Under the pieces are notes generated by a model that was not told where the DNA came from, ran no database searches, and worked only from the letters and a program-made list of their open reading frames with translations. From positions 124,001-188,000 of the forward strand of contig JAACJM010000094.1 in assembly GCA_013368315.1 (NCBI GenBank): DNA of 64,000 nucleotides, given 5' to 3'. The DNA is from Tetrapyrgos nigripes. Taxonomy: Eukaryota; Basidiomycota; Agaricomycetes; Agaricales; Campanellaceae. Positions 47,003 to 58,403 of this stretch are shown here, one piece after another (position 1 is the stretch's first letter; the number at the start of each line of letters is the position of its first letter). The translations under genes were made by a program, and so were the position numbers.

Positions 47003-50000
47003 TCAACTAGTATAAAATTGAAGTCCTAATTGTGATCTAAACTTCTCGAATTTTTGTCTGCCAAGGTTCTTTGTAAACATATCAGCAGGATTATCACTTC
47101 CTTCTATGAACTTTATTGTTACGTTCTCATTTGCTACATGTTCACGAATAAAGTGATATTTGACAGCAATGTGTTTTGAACGTCGTTCTGTAACAGGATT
47201 GGATGCGATAAAGATAGATCCTTGATTGTCCCATAGATATCGATAGCTTTCATCTCGATGTTAAGTTCCTTCAAGAGAGCTTTTATCCAGATGACTTGAC
47301 GACTACAGTCGCTAAGTGCCATATACTCAGCTTCGGTAGAGCTTAATGCAGTTGTGGTTTGAGCTCTAGAGGCCCAGTAGAAAGTACCATGGGCCAACGT
47401 TAGGAAGAAGCCAGTATGTGATCGATGATTGTTTGGGTCTGATGCCCAGTCAGAGTCTGTGTATGCAGCGAGACCAGTTCCTAATGGATCTGATTCAGTG
47501 ATCTTTTTCTTGGATCCGTCATACACTAATGCATAGTGTCGAGTACCGAGAAGGTAACGGCAAATCCAGAGAGCTTTAGCTAGATGATCATCTGAAGGGT
47601 TCGCAGCGTGCTGTGCCATTTTGGTAATGGCGAAGGCGATGTCAGGACGTGTTCCTAACATGATGTAAAGAAGAGACCCAATGACAGTTTGATATTTCTG
47701 TTGAAGGACTGGGTCGACTGGGGCTTTGTTTTTTATAGGATAGTATCCTGCAGGTAATGGAGTAGCAGAAGCTTTCGCGTTTTGCATACCACATCGTTCT
47801 AATACCTTTTCAAGGTAGGCGCATTGATCGAGATAGATTTTGCTGCCTTTCCTGACGATGTTCATCCTAAGAAATTCTTTGGCATCGCCAAGATCCCTGC
47901 ATTCCCATTTCTTCATAAATTTCGCCTTCAGCTTGAGCACTAGCTGTTTGTCTGCTCCACAGAATAAGGCATCATCAACGTAGACAATGGCAATGACAAT
48001 GTGACCATTTTGATTATATACGAAGATTCCGGCATCAGAGTTGATTCGCTTGAAACCAAGCTCTGCCATGGACTTGTCGAGACCTTTCCACCAAGCAAGA
48101 CCGGCTTGCTTAAGTCCATAGAGAGCGCGAAGTAGCCAAATGACTTTGCGTTCTTTTCCAGGTTCTATAAAACCTTCTGGTTGTTCCATATAGATCTCTT
48201 CTTCGAGTATGCCATAAAGATAAGCACTACGAACATCGACACCTAAGATATGCCAATTATTGAGGGCTGCCAATGCGAAGATTAGGCGCACTGTCTCGAA
48301 GCGAACAACTGGAGAGAAGACTTGATCGAAGTCTAGACCTTCAATCTGTGAGAAACCTTTAGCGACGAGTCTCGCCTTCTTACGACCATCAGTTTTGATG
48401 TCAAAGACCCATCGGTTTTTTATGACTTTCCATTCTCCGGACGATCTATGAGTTGGAAAGTTCCACGCCTGCAAAGTACCTCTAGTTCTTCATGGCAAGC
48501 GATTTTCCATTCCTCTTGCTCTTTATCTGGTAAGAGCGATATTTCTCGGAGTGTCCATTCGCGGGGAGATTTAGAGTCAATTGTATTATTAAGCAAGAGA
48601 TTTATCATCTGTACTCCCCTTCCCGGCATAGTTGTGCCTGATCTTCTAAAAGATCGTTTCCATCTGTGTTAGATGCAGAATTCTCATCGTCTGATGTGGA
48701 CGAATGTGGCCTGAGACCTTCATCAGCGTCTCCTGATTCACTTTGTCCTGCGGAACTAGGACCGGGATCCTGTGGTTCTGCAGCTGCAGGTTCGTGTGGC
48801 TGGTTTAGCTCTCGCCATGCCTCACGTTCTCTTGCGGCTCTATCAGTGTCGCGTTTATCAGCTGCGACCCGTTTGTCTGCATTGCGTGCACGCACGCCAG
48901 GGGGCCGAGTGCTCCCCTGTCTCCAGGCTTGATTAGAGTCTGGTACAAATGTTTTCGGTGCTCTCCTTTCACGTTGAGGTCGTCTAGGTGTAGGAGGTGG
49001 ATTCGGTGATTGCCTTGGTCGCCTCGGAGGTGTCTGTGGAAGCTGAGGTGGTGTATCAGGTTCAGATTCAGATCTCGGAGGTGGCGTTTCTGGTGGCGAT
49101 CTCCGCGGACTCTGTCTGTCAGCATCGTCATGCTGAACATCAGGTCTCCTTTTGGAAGGTGCGTTGGATGGTATGTAAAAATGCTCGTCTTCATCTTCGC
49201 CGAACATTTGAGGAGTATCCTCATTAGGATTGTTTGGAACGTCTTTCGACGTTATAGGAAGTCGTCTGGAGTTTGTTGTGGTTTTGTTACATCGAGGAAA
49301 CAAAGTTTCGTCGAATACTGCCTGTGGTGCAGTGAATAATGCATTGTTCTTTCTCATGAATAGATCACCATGTCCGCCAGGGGCAGGACCAAGATAGGTC
49401 ATAAGTTCTGTTTTGGAAGCGAGTTTGTTCTTTCGAATTTTCGTGGGAACGAAGACATATGCTCCACAGCCAAGTACACGTAAGTGATCCATACGAGGCT
49501 TTTTCTTTTCCATAACTTCATATGGTGTTATCCAGTCATGTCACCGCATCAGAGTGCGCGTATACAAATGCACTGCATGTGTAACACAAAATTCCCACCA
49601 GCTATCAGGAAGACATGCGTGTTTGCGCATCGCCTCAGTCTTATCCATTATAGTGCGCATGAGGCGCTCAGCACGACCATTTTGTTGGGGGGTGTATGGT
49701 GCGCTTTGAAGGATCTTGATGCCTTTGTCTTTCAACATTTCTCTGAAGGCACCTTTGACATATTCTCCCCCTGCATCGGACATCCATTGTTCGACTTTAG
49801 ACTTGTATTGATTTTCGACCATGGCGAGCCATTGGCGAGTTACATGTACTGGTGTTTTCTTATTGTTCAATAGAAAGGCCTATGCGTTAGATGTAAAGTC
49901 GTCCAAGAAGATTATCATGTAATTGAATTTGTGATACGATTCAGTGGGGAATTCTTTGAGATCCGAATGGATTAATTCAAAGGGACGCGACGCCCGTCTT

Positions 50001-52859
50001 TCTGATGGTGGGTAAACTTGTTGTGGTGTTTTACCTTCGAGACATCCGCGGCAAATAGGTGGTTGTAAAGGAATATTGAATTCTGGCCAGCCATTGGTAT
50101 GTGTTTGAAGATGTTTTAGAACATCACGAGAAGGGTGACCAGCGCATTGATGCGCTAAGTCAAAATTGATTTCATAAATCATAGCGTCTGCCAAGGAGGC
50201 GACGTCAGTTTTGGTATGAGGAAGATAGTAAATGGTATCTTCCGGTGATCGTTTGGTGAATGTCAACCAACAACGATGCATTAATTGTCCATCTACATCT
50301 GTCATTTTATCATGCTTCATTAGCATGATCATTTTGTCTGATCCATGAACTGTCACTCTGTCTGACTGTAGGAATGTGCCAAGTGACAGTAACCGTTGAT
50401 TTAGATCAGCAACATAGTAAACAGGGGCAACTTTGAAGTAACGAGATCCCTGTTGTATGATGACAGTACCGGCGGTATTGGTTTTGGTAACTCCATTTGC
50501 AGTTTGAATGGAGATTGGATCTACTTTGTGTGACTCAACAAAATCGGTCAAGTCAAAAGTATAATGAGCAGATGCTCCAGAGTTGAGTAACCAGGCGTTG
50601 TCATAATGTTTCTGGTTGATGAGAGTGTTCTTTCCCTTGCAATTCACACAAGATGAATAATAAGTCCCACAGGGACATAATATATTTGGTACATTATAAA
50701 TAGAGGGGCTAATAGAGCCCAGAGGAGCGGTATGTATAAATATGTTACAAGCATGTGACGATAATAAATCACATGCGACCAGGCTCATCATCTGCACTGT
50801 ATGAGAAGTGTCAGATACTCTATTCACAATGGAAGAGAAAGAAGGTGCGGAGTACCTGTAGTACCCGCCATCATTCCAATTCTCAGAAATCATCTCCTCC
50901 TCGGAGTCAGACCCGAGGGATATAACGTCCATATCCGGAGACCTCAACAGTGGTGTTATGAGGTCCGGTAGGGAGTCGGCATCCGAGTTGGAAGCAAGCG
51001 GGGACGTGGAGATTTCCTCGAATAAGGGGGTAACCGACCGCGCTTGGCTCCACCCCGATGAATTGGAGGCACTCATCTGGTCGAGGTCCCCGTCGAGGTC
51101 CTCGAGACCATCGTTGTACTCCCTGTTGAACTCCCCCGAATACCACCTTTGAGTCATTTCATCGGTGATCACCTGCATACGCTCCTCGAGCGTTCTGGGG
51201 TTGGGGTCGACGTTCTCTTTGTCGGAATCCCCCATGTCGACGAGACCGGCCTCCCACATTCTGAGGCGCTTGGTTGACTCCTCCTTTTCCTTTTGGAACT
51301 CCTCCGAGTTCATGCTCCCCACGTTGGAGATCAGACTGTCTGAAAGTCTGTCGTCCTCCTCGGCCATTTCGGCGTCGTCGTCCATTCCCACGCACTTGTC
51401 GTGTTTCCACCCGAAGTTGTTCCACGCCTCCTGTTGTTGTGGAGTACCCCAGTTGGCGGCACCCCAACCGTCGGAGACAGGTTTGTTGTTGCGGATGGCG
51501 AACCAGTGGTCGTCATCGTGAGTGGGGTTGGAATCGGTGTGAGAGAAGGTTTGACCTTCAGGATAGGGGGCGACGAGGTTTTGCCAATAGTATCGTTCCA
51601 TAAAAGAACGACCATTGGAAATGATAGAGGGACGAGGGAGAGAGGTAGAGGTAGAGGCTTCAGAATGAGACATGTGTGCTAGTTCAAGGTCTTTGAGGAG
51701 CTCACCAGTTGGCTTTAACCCATTATCACGAGCGGTTTTAAAGGCATTCTGGACAGATGAGAAAAATCCGTCAAAAGGCTTTACCGACTCGCTAAAGAAT
51801 GGTTTACGCACATCTTTGGTAGAGGGCTCCGTGACCGTGATGGTCGGAGTTTCCTTGAAGAACTTCGCTGCGTGTATGACGTGAGAGTGTCCTAACTTAG
51901 TAGGACCCATGCTCTGGGCTTGTTGCTTCTGGCGTGTTTGTTCACTGGCGCGTTTTCCGTGGCCTCGCCAGTTGCCACGTCCTCGGCCTTTGCCTCTCCA
52001 AGCGCTGCTGCCGCCTTTATGGCGCTGCTGCTGCTGTTCCTCGAAGACAGGGGGTTTGCCTTTGCGTTTGATCGCCGTGATCTTGGTGGCATTGGCGGAT
52101 TGAGATTTCTTTCCGCCGCGAGCCTCCCAGGTGTTAACAACATGAGTACGAAGACTATCGAGTGTTTCATTTTCAAAGTCGTCGACGTCGTCCTGAGTGA
52201 TTCTGGCAATGATGTAGGCATAGATGTCAGGAGGGAGTTTGTTGATAACGATCATGTATTGGAGATACATGGGGATCTCGGTGTTAGCACCTGCGTCAGA
52301 GATACAAGTTAGGTACATTTTGATGAGATCAATCGCTTGACCGGGATGTGCGTTACGTGGGATCTCGACGTTCATAGCTCGCTTGAAGTTCTGAAAGATT
52401 TCAGCAGCTCCAGGTGTACCATAGAGATTTTTAAGTGTGTCCCACATAACCCTAGCGGTGGTGATATTTTCGATCTTGACACCAATGGCTTGAGCTACAT
52501 GGAGTTTGATGACACCCATAGCTTTGTCGTTATCCTTTTCCCAATCAGCAACGCTACCGCTAGCAGCAGCAATGAAGTGAGGGGAAGGACTACCAGCGTC
52601 AGATCCTTCATCATCGGAAGCAGCGGCTCCAGCAGCGGCAGCTGCGCCAGTGGTGCCTCCAGTAGTTCCAGCGAGCTGCTGGAGCAGTTGGTGCAGGAGA
52701 TGAGGATCCGACGATCTGGATTTCTCCAGGTTTGAGGGTATGGAGGACATAGGCGATGCCCTGAGATTGGAGCCAAGATTTGGACTTAATAGCCCAAAGG
52801 GTATAGTTCGGTCCAGTGAGTTCTGGAACGGTGGACATAAAGCTTGATCCGGAAGACAT
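47003..52859 (-). pseudogene. copia gag-pol polyprotein, inactivated
   Basis: Gag opens at 52859 (MSSGSSFMSTVPELTGPNYT, then LWAIKSKSWLQSQG) and shifts frame near 52700. Gag has no CCHC knuckle; a basic RGKGRGRGNWRGHGKR box and a long acidic Ser/Asp/Glu-rich spacer precede the protease. The protease motif is WLLNSGASAH, so the catalytic Asp is Asn (codon 50584-50582). Integrase: HQCAGHPS...CRGCLEGK zinc site, then IHSDLKEFP, QWMSDAGGEY and QQNGRAERL (D,D,E). Reverse transcriptase: VIKNRWVFDIK, LDFDQVFSPVVRFETVR, YVDDALF. RNase H: AAYTDSDWASDPNNHRSHTG, then SSTEAEYMALSD. In-frame stops lie at 49880 (TAG) and 49541 (TGA). Frameshifts lie near 52700, 48620, 48435 and 47210. The frame ends at 47003. 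Confidence 0.9.
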
Positions 52860-53140
52860 TTCAAATGTGATCTGGGGATATAATCAAACTGTCAGCATAA
52901 CATCCTATATGCAAGATAAGCGGCGGTGTTAAGGACGCGCCATAAAAATAAATTGAAAGCTGCGGCTAGCGCGCTTATGACAGTGATTATCCCCGGTGTG
53001 CATTATACCAGCTTGCAGCCATGAAGGCGCATGTAAAGAACTTCTGCCACTGAGGGCGATGTTCAAGCAGCTGCAGGGGCGCTACCAGGTATTACGCAGT
53101 CTAGGACTTGCTGCCAGTGATGGCGCGATGTCCAGGGCTT

Positions 53141-53155
53141 GCGGGGCCCATAACC
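53141..53155 (-). promoter_or_regulatory. primer-binding site matching tRNA-iMet anticodon arm
   Basis: GGTTATGGGCCCCGC immediately follows the 5' LTR on the minus strand. Its complement (GCGGGGCCCATAACC) contains the CAU anticodon context typical of eukaryotic initiator tRNA. Drosophila copia and yeast Ty5 are known to prime from this internal half-tRNA site. Confidence 0.7.
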
Positions 53156-53425
53156 TGTTGAGCAGGCTATGTTCTATATACGTAGCGGCAACTGCATACT
53201 TACCTGGGGATGTAGAAGTGCTTGTTAGAGGTTAAGAGCGATGAGTGTTAAGGGAAATCCTTATTGTTGTAGGGCAATCTACTAGCCCTTATATACTGTT
53301 CTAGATAGTACATGTGACTACTTATCTAAGAACTACTGATGTAAGTAAGCGTAACTAACTAGATTACTATCTAATCTATATCTAATCTAGTGTTGATGGC
53401 TGCTTACTAATACGCCAATTCAACA
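53156..53425 (-). repeat. 5' LTR of copia element
   Basis: 270 bp, TG...CA, adjacent to target duplication ACCAT. Confidence 0.9.
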
Positions 53426-53669
53426 ACCATGACAGGAGAGGGGGTGGAGACGCGAAAAGAGCGCGGCAGGAGCGATGCGTACAAGGAAAATCGCTGCTTA
53501 CATAACGCGTTTGGCGTGCTTCGGTCTCGAATTCACTTTTTGGAATTAACCTCCTTTTTCAAACAAACATTGACCAATCTTTTTGCACAGACATACTTTT
53601 TTTTGTTGTTATCTTCATTTGCTCCAGAGGAATTGCTCGGATTTGAAGCTTTAAGTACTAGACCGCGTG

Positions 53670-54194
53670 TAGTGTTGTAAACGGTCTGGCTCGACAGCGG
53701 CTAGCCGACGAGCTGAGCCGGTATTAGAGCCGCGGCTCGGCTCTGACTGGCTCGCGGCTCGAGTCATCTAGGGTAGGTCAAAAATTTTGTCTGTGTGGAG
53801 CAGTCAGAGTTCCATTTCAGAGATGCCAACAAGCATTGGCTTCCTCACTTCCCTTATGAAGATGGCTGGAGCCTGTCAGCCTTGTTGGAAATTGAAGTTG
53901 TCGAACCTCGTCATGTCATCCTTGGCATGTTCCCACGACCTCGCTTACACCTCATTTTGCAAACATTCTTGTGATTCGTAAAATACACAGGTAAAACTAC
54001 TTTAAATTACTCATATATACTATTTACGGACTTGAGATAGCCTTTCAGCTTTGTAGGTAGCAATTGTTTGCTTTTTTCCGTAGACGATTGGATTTCACCG
54101 ACTCTAAACGGCTAGAGTCGGAGTCGAGTCGATTTTACCGGCTCTGACAAAGAGCCGAGCCGGAGCGGACCATAGCCGACCGTTTACATCACTA
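53670..54194. mobile_element. 525-bp hAT-like MITE inside family A copy 2
   Basis: 17-bp inverted ends TAGTG(T/A)TGTAAACGGTC have one mismatch. The exact 8-bp duplication ACCGCGTG lies at 53662-53669 and 54195-54202. The empty site is present in copy 1 at about 5840-5855. Subterminal regions hold many GAGCCG/CGGCTC and GAGTCG units (for example AGAGCCGAGCCGGAGCGG). No coding capacity. Confidence 0.9.
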
Positions 54195-54396
54195 ACCGCG
54201 TGTACAGACAGTCATAATCCACATAATTCCAGATTTTCTTACAATTAAAAGTATTCCTCTGGTCAAAATGAAGATTAAGTAGTATACATTGGATTACAAC
54301 GCGCACTTTTGAGGTGTGAGTAAGTAGTAGGTGGTCTAAACAATTCGGGAGTGGTCTTTGGTCAATATGTACAAACATTCCGCTCGATTGCCCAAC

Positions 54397-54879
54397 GAGG
54401 CGCGTCTCGCGTTCGTTGTCTCAATCAGGTGACGGTGTTCCTTGCTCTGGTTAGGTTAGGGTTACGGCTACGTCAATTTGTCCGCGTACATGAGGTACGG
54501 CAAGTATTTCCTTTCTTCACTTTGCATCCAACGGGGCCATGTCAAGAACCAACCGCTCAGAACACGCCAGACTGGGAGAAGGGCGGACGAAGTGTAGGGA
54601 CAGAGATTTACCAAGAGGCGGAGAGAAAGCTGGTTAGGAAGTTGGGTACTTATCATCATTTTACCATCGTTCACGTTGTCTTGTGCGTTTTGTGCTTTAC
54701 AGGACGCCGCCGCCGCTCTACTCCTTCGTCATAATCAGCACCACCATGGACGCCTCACTCACTGTCAGCATCGTTTCCACGTCGCAAGGCCCTCTCTCAT
54801 TTGTACAACGAAGACGAAAAGCAAAAATCGGCCTAGAGAGAGATGACCTACCTCGTCTTTCTCTCGCTCCAAGTCCAAG
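54397..54879. other. no firm gene; possible 5' region of the next gene
   Basis: A plus frame from 54757 (MDASLTVSIVSTSQGPLSFV) overlaps the better candidate at 54880 in another frame. It may be an upstream exon or leader. Not resolved. Confidence 0.3.
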
Positions 54880-55279
54880 ATGGATACCAACGCCCACGCC
54901 GTCTCTAAAAACACGAAACCCGCTCGAAAATACTACCAAACGCGTCATTGTTCGACTATACCTCTACCCTCCTACACTTTCCCCACCTTCAACTATGGCA
55001 ACAACTACGACTACGCTTATACTTCCGCCCACGACGTAGCGCAAGCCATTATCGACTCTAAATGCTACGAGCTGACGGTGTCCCCACTCGTTGATGTATC
55101 TGAGGCCTACGGAGTCCCTCCTGGTCTCGAGTTTTCTTTATTCGGAGCTGGAGAGGAAGAGGAGGAAGAATTTACTCCAGAGGATTTGTTCTCGTGTTTT
55201 GAGGTCCGTATCCGGATCATTGGTCGGCCAATACGCAGTCGTTCTAAAGCGTCCATTCACAGCCTACCCCCTCTCTCTC
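54880..55279 (+). pseudogene. hypothetical protein gene, cut by the F1 element
   Basis: The frame from the ATG at 54880 reads MDTNAHAVSKNTKPARKYYQ. It continues YAYTSAHDVAQAIIDSKCYE and SPLVDVSEAYGVPPGLEFSL, then an acidic run GAGEEEEEEFTPEDLFSCFE and a basic stretch (GRPIRSRSKASIHSLPPLS). Amino-acid use looks coding, but no family is recognised. The frame runs straight into the 9-bp duplication of the element at 55280. Downstream of the element (56565-56800) Ser/Thr-rich coding-like frames, one ending LVTKAKAKALKK, could be its 3' exons, but the join was not resolved. Confidence 0.4.
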
Positions 55280-56555
55280 CGGTATATGTAAATCTGCAGA
55301 CACCCTGTGCAGACACCCTTCACATAGCATTGTAAATTACTGTATAGGACTATATGTACCATACCATATATATATGTGACCTACAAGATGTTTTTAAATT
55401 TGTATATTAGCTGTACACAGAGTGTAATGATCTTCAAAAAAAGGAGTATAAGCACAGCCACAGATTCTTTCCTGAAACATTCCTACAGATTTTCTCTGTT
55501 CAAGATACCAGGAGAGTATCTCTGCATTCTCATGAGTGTATATCAGTGTGAATATGTAAAGTAAGGACACTCAAAATGTCTCATAATGCTTTGAGATGCT
55601 CGCTAACTGCATTTCAGTACTCATCTTTGAATATCCTATTATATCAAACAATTGGTAGTATCTGGCTCATGTCTGAGCATGTTTCTACAAGATAATACAT
55701 TGTAATAGCTTCAAGATAATTTGTACTCATTTGTAATTTCTGGGAAGGGTGTCTGCAGACACCCTACAGACACCCATACAGACACCCTAAGAAAGCAAAA
55801 TGGGAGTGTCAGGTACAAGAGTTCTGCATAGAATTGGACATGGATGGATTTGATTCAAAGATTGACTAGCAATAGACAATTTCTGTAAAGAGACTATTTT
55901 CTTTCCCTGCGTGTTTTCTTATTCTGTTTTCCATCCTCTGTCTCTTCACTTCTCTTTTCTGCATGAATTCTGTGCTTAGACCCGGCTGATTGCTGTGGCT
56001 GGCGAGTTTCTGCTGGATTAGTAGTGATTTCCTCCTTTAGAAGCCTAGCTTCCTGAACAGCCATGGTTGACCTGTTTAAGCCTTTCTCTTTGGTAAATGG
56101 CTTTGGCCTGGGTCTGGGAGGCATATTCTTCCCCTTCTCTACTTGCTTCACCATTCTTTCCGCTTCCATCTTTTCCTGTATACCCTTGCAAAGGTCACTC
56201 TCCTAAAAACTAGTCAGAAAAAAACTTGAATAATCAAAAAGTATCACTGCACCTCAAGGTCAGATTCTGTGGCATGTTGGAGATCAGGTGCATGTTTCTC
56301 TGGACCATCATAAGGCCACCACAAGTCCTCAGGAGGACCAGCATCCAGGCCCCATTTTTCCCTTCCTGCTTTTCCAGTTCTTGTTGCTTCTAATAGATCA
56401 TATGTCCAAGACTTATGTATGTGCATGAACAGCCATCATTCCTATTATTCATAGTAGGTAGTAGAACTTAACAAAAACAATGGTTTCAACAATAAATGAG
56501 TTGGTGGTGGTGGTTGGGGTGTCTGCATGGGGCGTCTGCAGATTTCTCATACCCG
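55280..56555. mobile_element. element F1: 9-bp TSD, TGCAGACACCC repeat clusters
   Basis: Inverted ends CGG(G)TAT....AAATCTGCAGAC lie at 55280 and 56555. The exact 9-bp duplication CTCTCTCTC is at 55271-55279 and 56556-56564, though in a low-complexity context. The motif TGCAGACACCC and its inverse occur in three clusters: left end (55292-55318), internal (55745-55793) and right end (56514-56545). A two-exon minus-strand ORF lies between the second and third. It is related to 61800-63199. The 9-bp TSD suggests a Mutator-like affinity, but no transposase is visible. Confidence 0.75.
55894..56426 (-). CDS. two-exon hypothetical gene inside element F1
   Basis: Exon 1 starts at the ATG at 56426 (MHIHKSWTYDLLEATRTGKA) and continues GREKWGLDAGPPEDLWWPYD to DLE. 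A short intron (about 56252-56202, GTGCAG...TTTTTAG) follows. Exon 2 (ESDLCKGIQEKMEAERMVKQ) leads to a Lys/Arg/Pro-rich, Gln-rich tail ending KQNKKTRRERK. The product is about 160 residues with a basic C-terminus of nuclear-localisation type. I recognise no domain. It could be a captured host exon pair or an element accessory gene. Confidence 0.45.
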
Positions 56556-56565
56556 CTCTCTCTCG

Positions 56566-58403
56566 ACCACCTCTTTCCGATCGTCCTCGTCATCATCTCC
56601 AACAACCCTCACATTCGGCATAACAGCTTATTCCTGGATTAACCCCGCGTTCGTCTTCCCTCCATCTCTCCTATATCTTTAAGGGCACTATCATTACGTC
56701 CTCCGTGTCAAAATCCACATCCACATGCACGTCCTCGACTAAAACCGTGTCGGTGCTCGTGACAAAGGCCAAGGCTAAGGCTTTGAAGAAGTGATTATAG
56801 AATATAGTTCCCTTTTTCCCCACTGCCCCCCAATCGACAATTTCATCTATCATCCCCATCCCTTCTCCTACCCTTTTCATCGTTCATCATCCCCCCCCCC
56901 CCCCCCCGGGCCTAGGCTTGTACCTCACATCTCACAATCCCCAAGTTTCCCCACATCGCCGTCCCCATCTCTATCCGCATCCCTTAACTGCGACTTTTTC
57001 ACCTTTTCTCCTCGACACCTGGCATATCAATTCTTCAATTCTTAATCCTAGCCCGGGTAATAACTTCCCCCCTCTCTCGCAGTCACACCCCACCCTCTTT
57101 CTCGGTCATGCCGCATGATAGTAGGGTCATTGTACTACCACCTTCCGTTTTCTGACTTTCGACTGATTTTTTTTCTTTCTCTTTCTTCGACTCGGTTTTT
57201 CTCTGTACATTCCTATCCTTAACTTATTAGACGGGTGCTGTTTGTGGTTCCCCATGTCTCATTCTCACTCTTCTACTTTTTTTTCATTGTCATCTCATCT
57301 CGGTCTCGGGTTCATCTTTCCTTGATTCTCGTCTATTCATTATGTCCTTGATCATCCTCACTCTTTTCAATTTTCAATTCGGTTTTCATTCCTATATCTT
57401 TTCGCCACGCCGTGTACATTTGCATGTACGAGTAACGAACGATAAAACAAGACGATAGCATGTATGATACAGTATAACGATATACAATACTGTGATATAG
57501 ATTCTTCTGGAAGACAGGCCCAGTCAATGTCGACGGCACGATTCTGTGTGCTTAGTCAGTTTTGGAAAAGCTGAGAGTCAAGGTAGGTGTCTCAGGCTGA
57601 AGTAATGGAACACATGTGAGGCTATAGCAAGACAGTCTCAACTGCTCAGAGGTGCTGCGAGTAGTCAAATACCAATCAAAGAACTTGGCGTTAGAAAGGA
57701 GTATGGGAAGGTAAAGGTTGTTTATGAGTAGATGATGACTGGAAGCAGTGGTGCAGCGTAATCTCTAATGTAGAGAGGAGTTCCGGCTCAGATAATGTAT
57801 TCCTTGGTATCAATGTCAAAGATGACTTGTATATGCAAATATTTGGAGAGTGACTTCACCTGATCTCAAAACCCAATAGTCAGTACAAATCCAAGCATTA
57901 TCAAAGTTCCAAGGGTCGGCCCTTATATCAGCAATGTGACTATAGTGACAACTTATTGAAATAAAATCTATCATCTGACATTTTTTATTGGCAGATTGGA
58001 ACACATTCATGACCAAAAACAATGGAATCTGCTGTCCCTTTTCTGAGTAAGATATATAGTACGTTTCACTACATGGTTAAGTAGAAGAATAGCAACTTTT
58101 GATTTCCAAATGTGTACTTACTGTATCAATGAATGAGAATTTGCTCATGCACGCATTAATACCTTGATAATTACTTTTTTCATCACAAATTTTAAGTAAC
58201 AAAGTCAAGAGCTACGTAGTTTTTATTTACTGTACTCATTGTGAGTCTCTCAGTTTTTCAAAAATTTACCAATCCAAAAGAATTCAAAAGAGAAAGCAGA
58301 CAGTGACTGGATCAGAGCTCATTATATGGTAAACCCGACTTGGAGGTCCATACAAGATGTCAAAGAGAATTCTGGTTTAGGTTTAAGCAACTAATCAGCA
58401 GCT
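56566..58403. other. no firm gene; pyrimidine-rich region with a C17 run
   Basis: 56565-56800 may hold the 3' end of the interrupted hypothetical gene. A C homopolymer lies at 56891-56907, followed by CT-rich, promoter-like sequence to about 57350. 57350-58403 shows no supportable feature. Confidence 0.4.

Larger units (their letters stand above)
46597..53425 (-). mobile_element. Ty1/copia LTR retrotransposon, 6.8 kb, degraded coding
   Basis: LTRs of 270 bp (53156-53425, 5') and 283 bp (46597-46879, 3') share TGTTGAGCAGG...CAATTCAACA. They differ by a 13-bp indel and three transitions, about 1%. The target duplication ACCAT is exact (46592-46596 and 53426-53430). The uninterrupted family A copy at 5606-5615 shows the empty site with a single ACCAT. 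A primer-binding site and polypurine tract are present. Confidence 0.95.
46129..54396. mobile_element. hAT-like family A element, copy 2, interrupted twice
   Basis: 46129-46596 matches 5122-5611 and 53426-54396 matches 5607-6075, so this is one element split by a copia retrotransposon and a hAT-type MITE. The left end TGGTGCTGGGCACTCGCGG is kept; the right end is degraded (GATTGCCCAACGA). Relative to copy 1 it also lacks about 100 bp near the left end and about 35 bp near the right end. Confidence 0.75.

Noticed and set aside
51159..51521. Several open frames on both strands within 50.9-52.3 kb
   Set aside because: Shadows of the long copia gag-pol frame.
53141..53155. tRNA-like CCCATAACC sequence as a possible tRNA gene
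   Set aside because: Only the anticodon-arm match is present, directly beside an LTR. It is the retroelement primer-binding site.
46597..53425. Possibility that the copia element is potentially active given ~99% identical LTRs
   Set aside because: Two nonsense codons, four frameshifts and an Asp-to-Asn change in protease rule this copy out.
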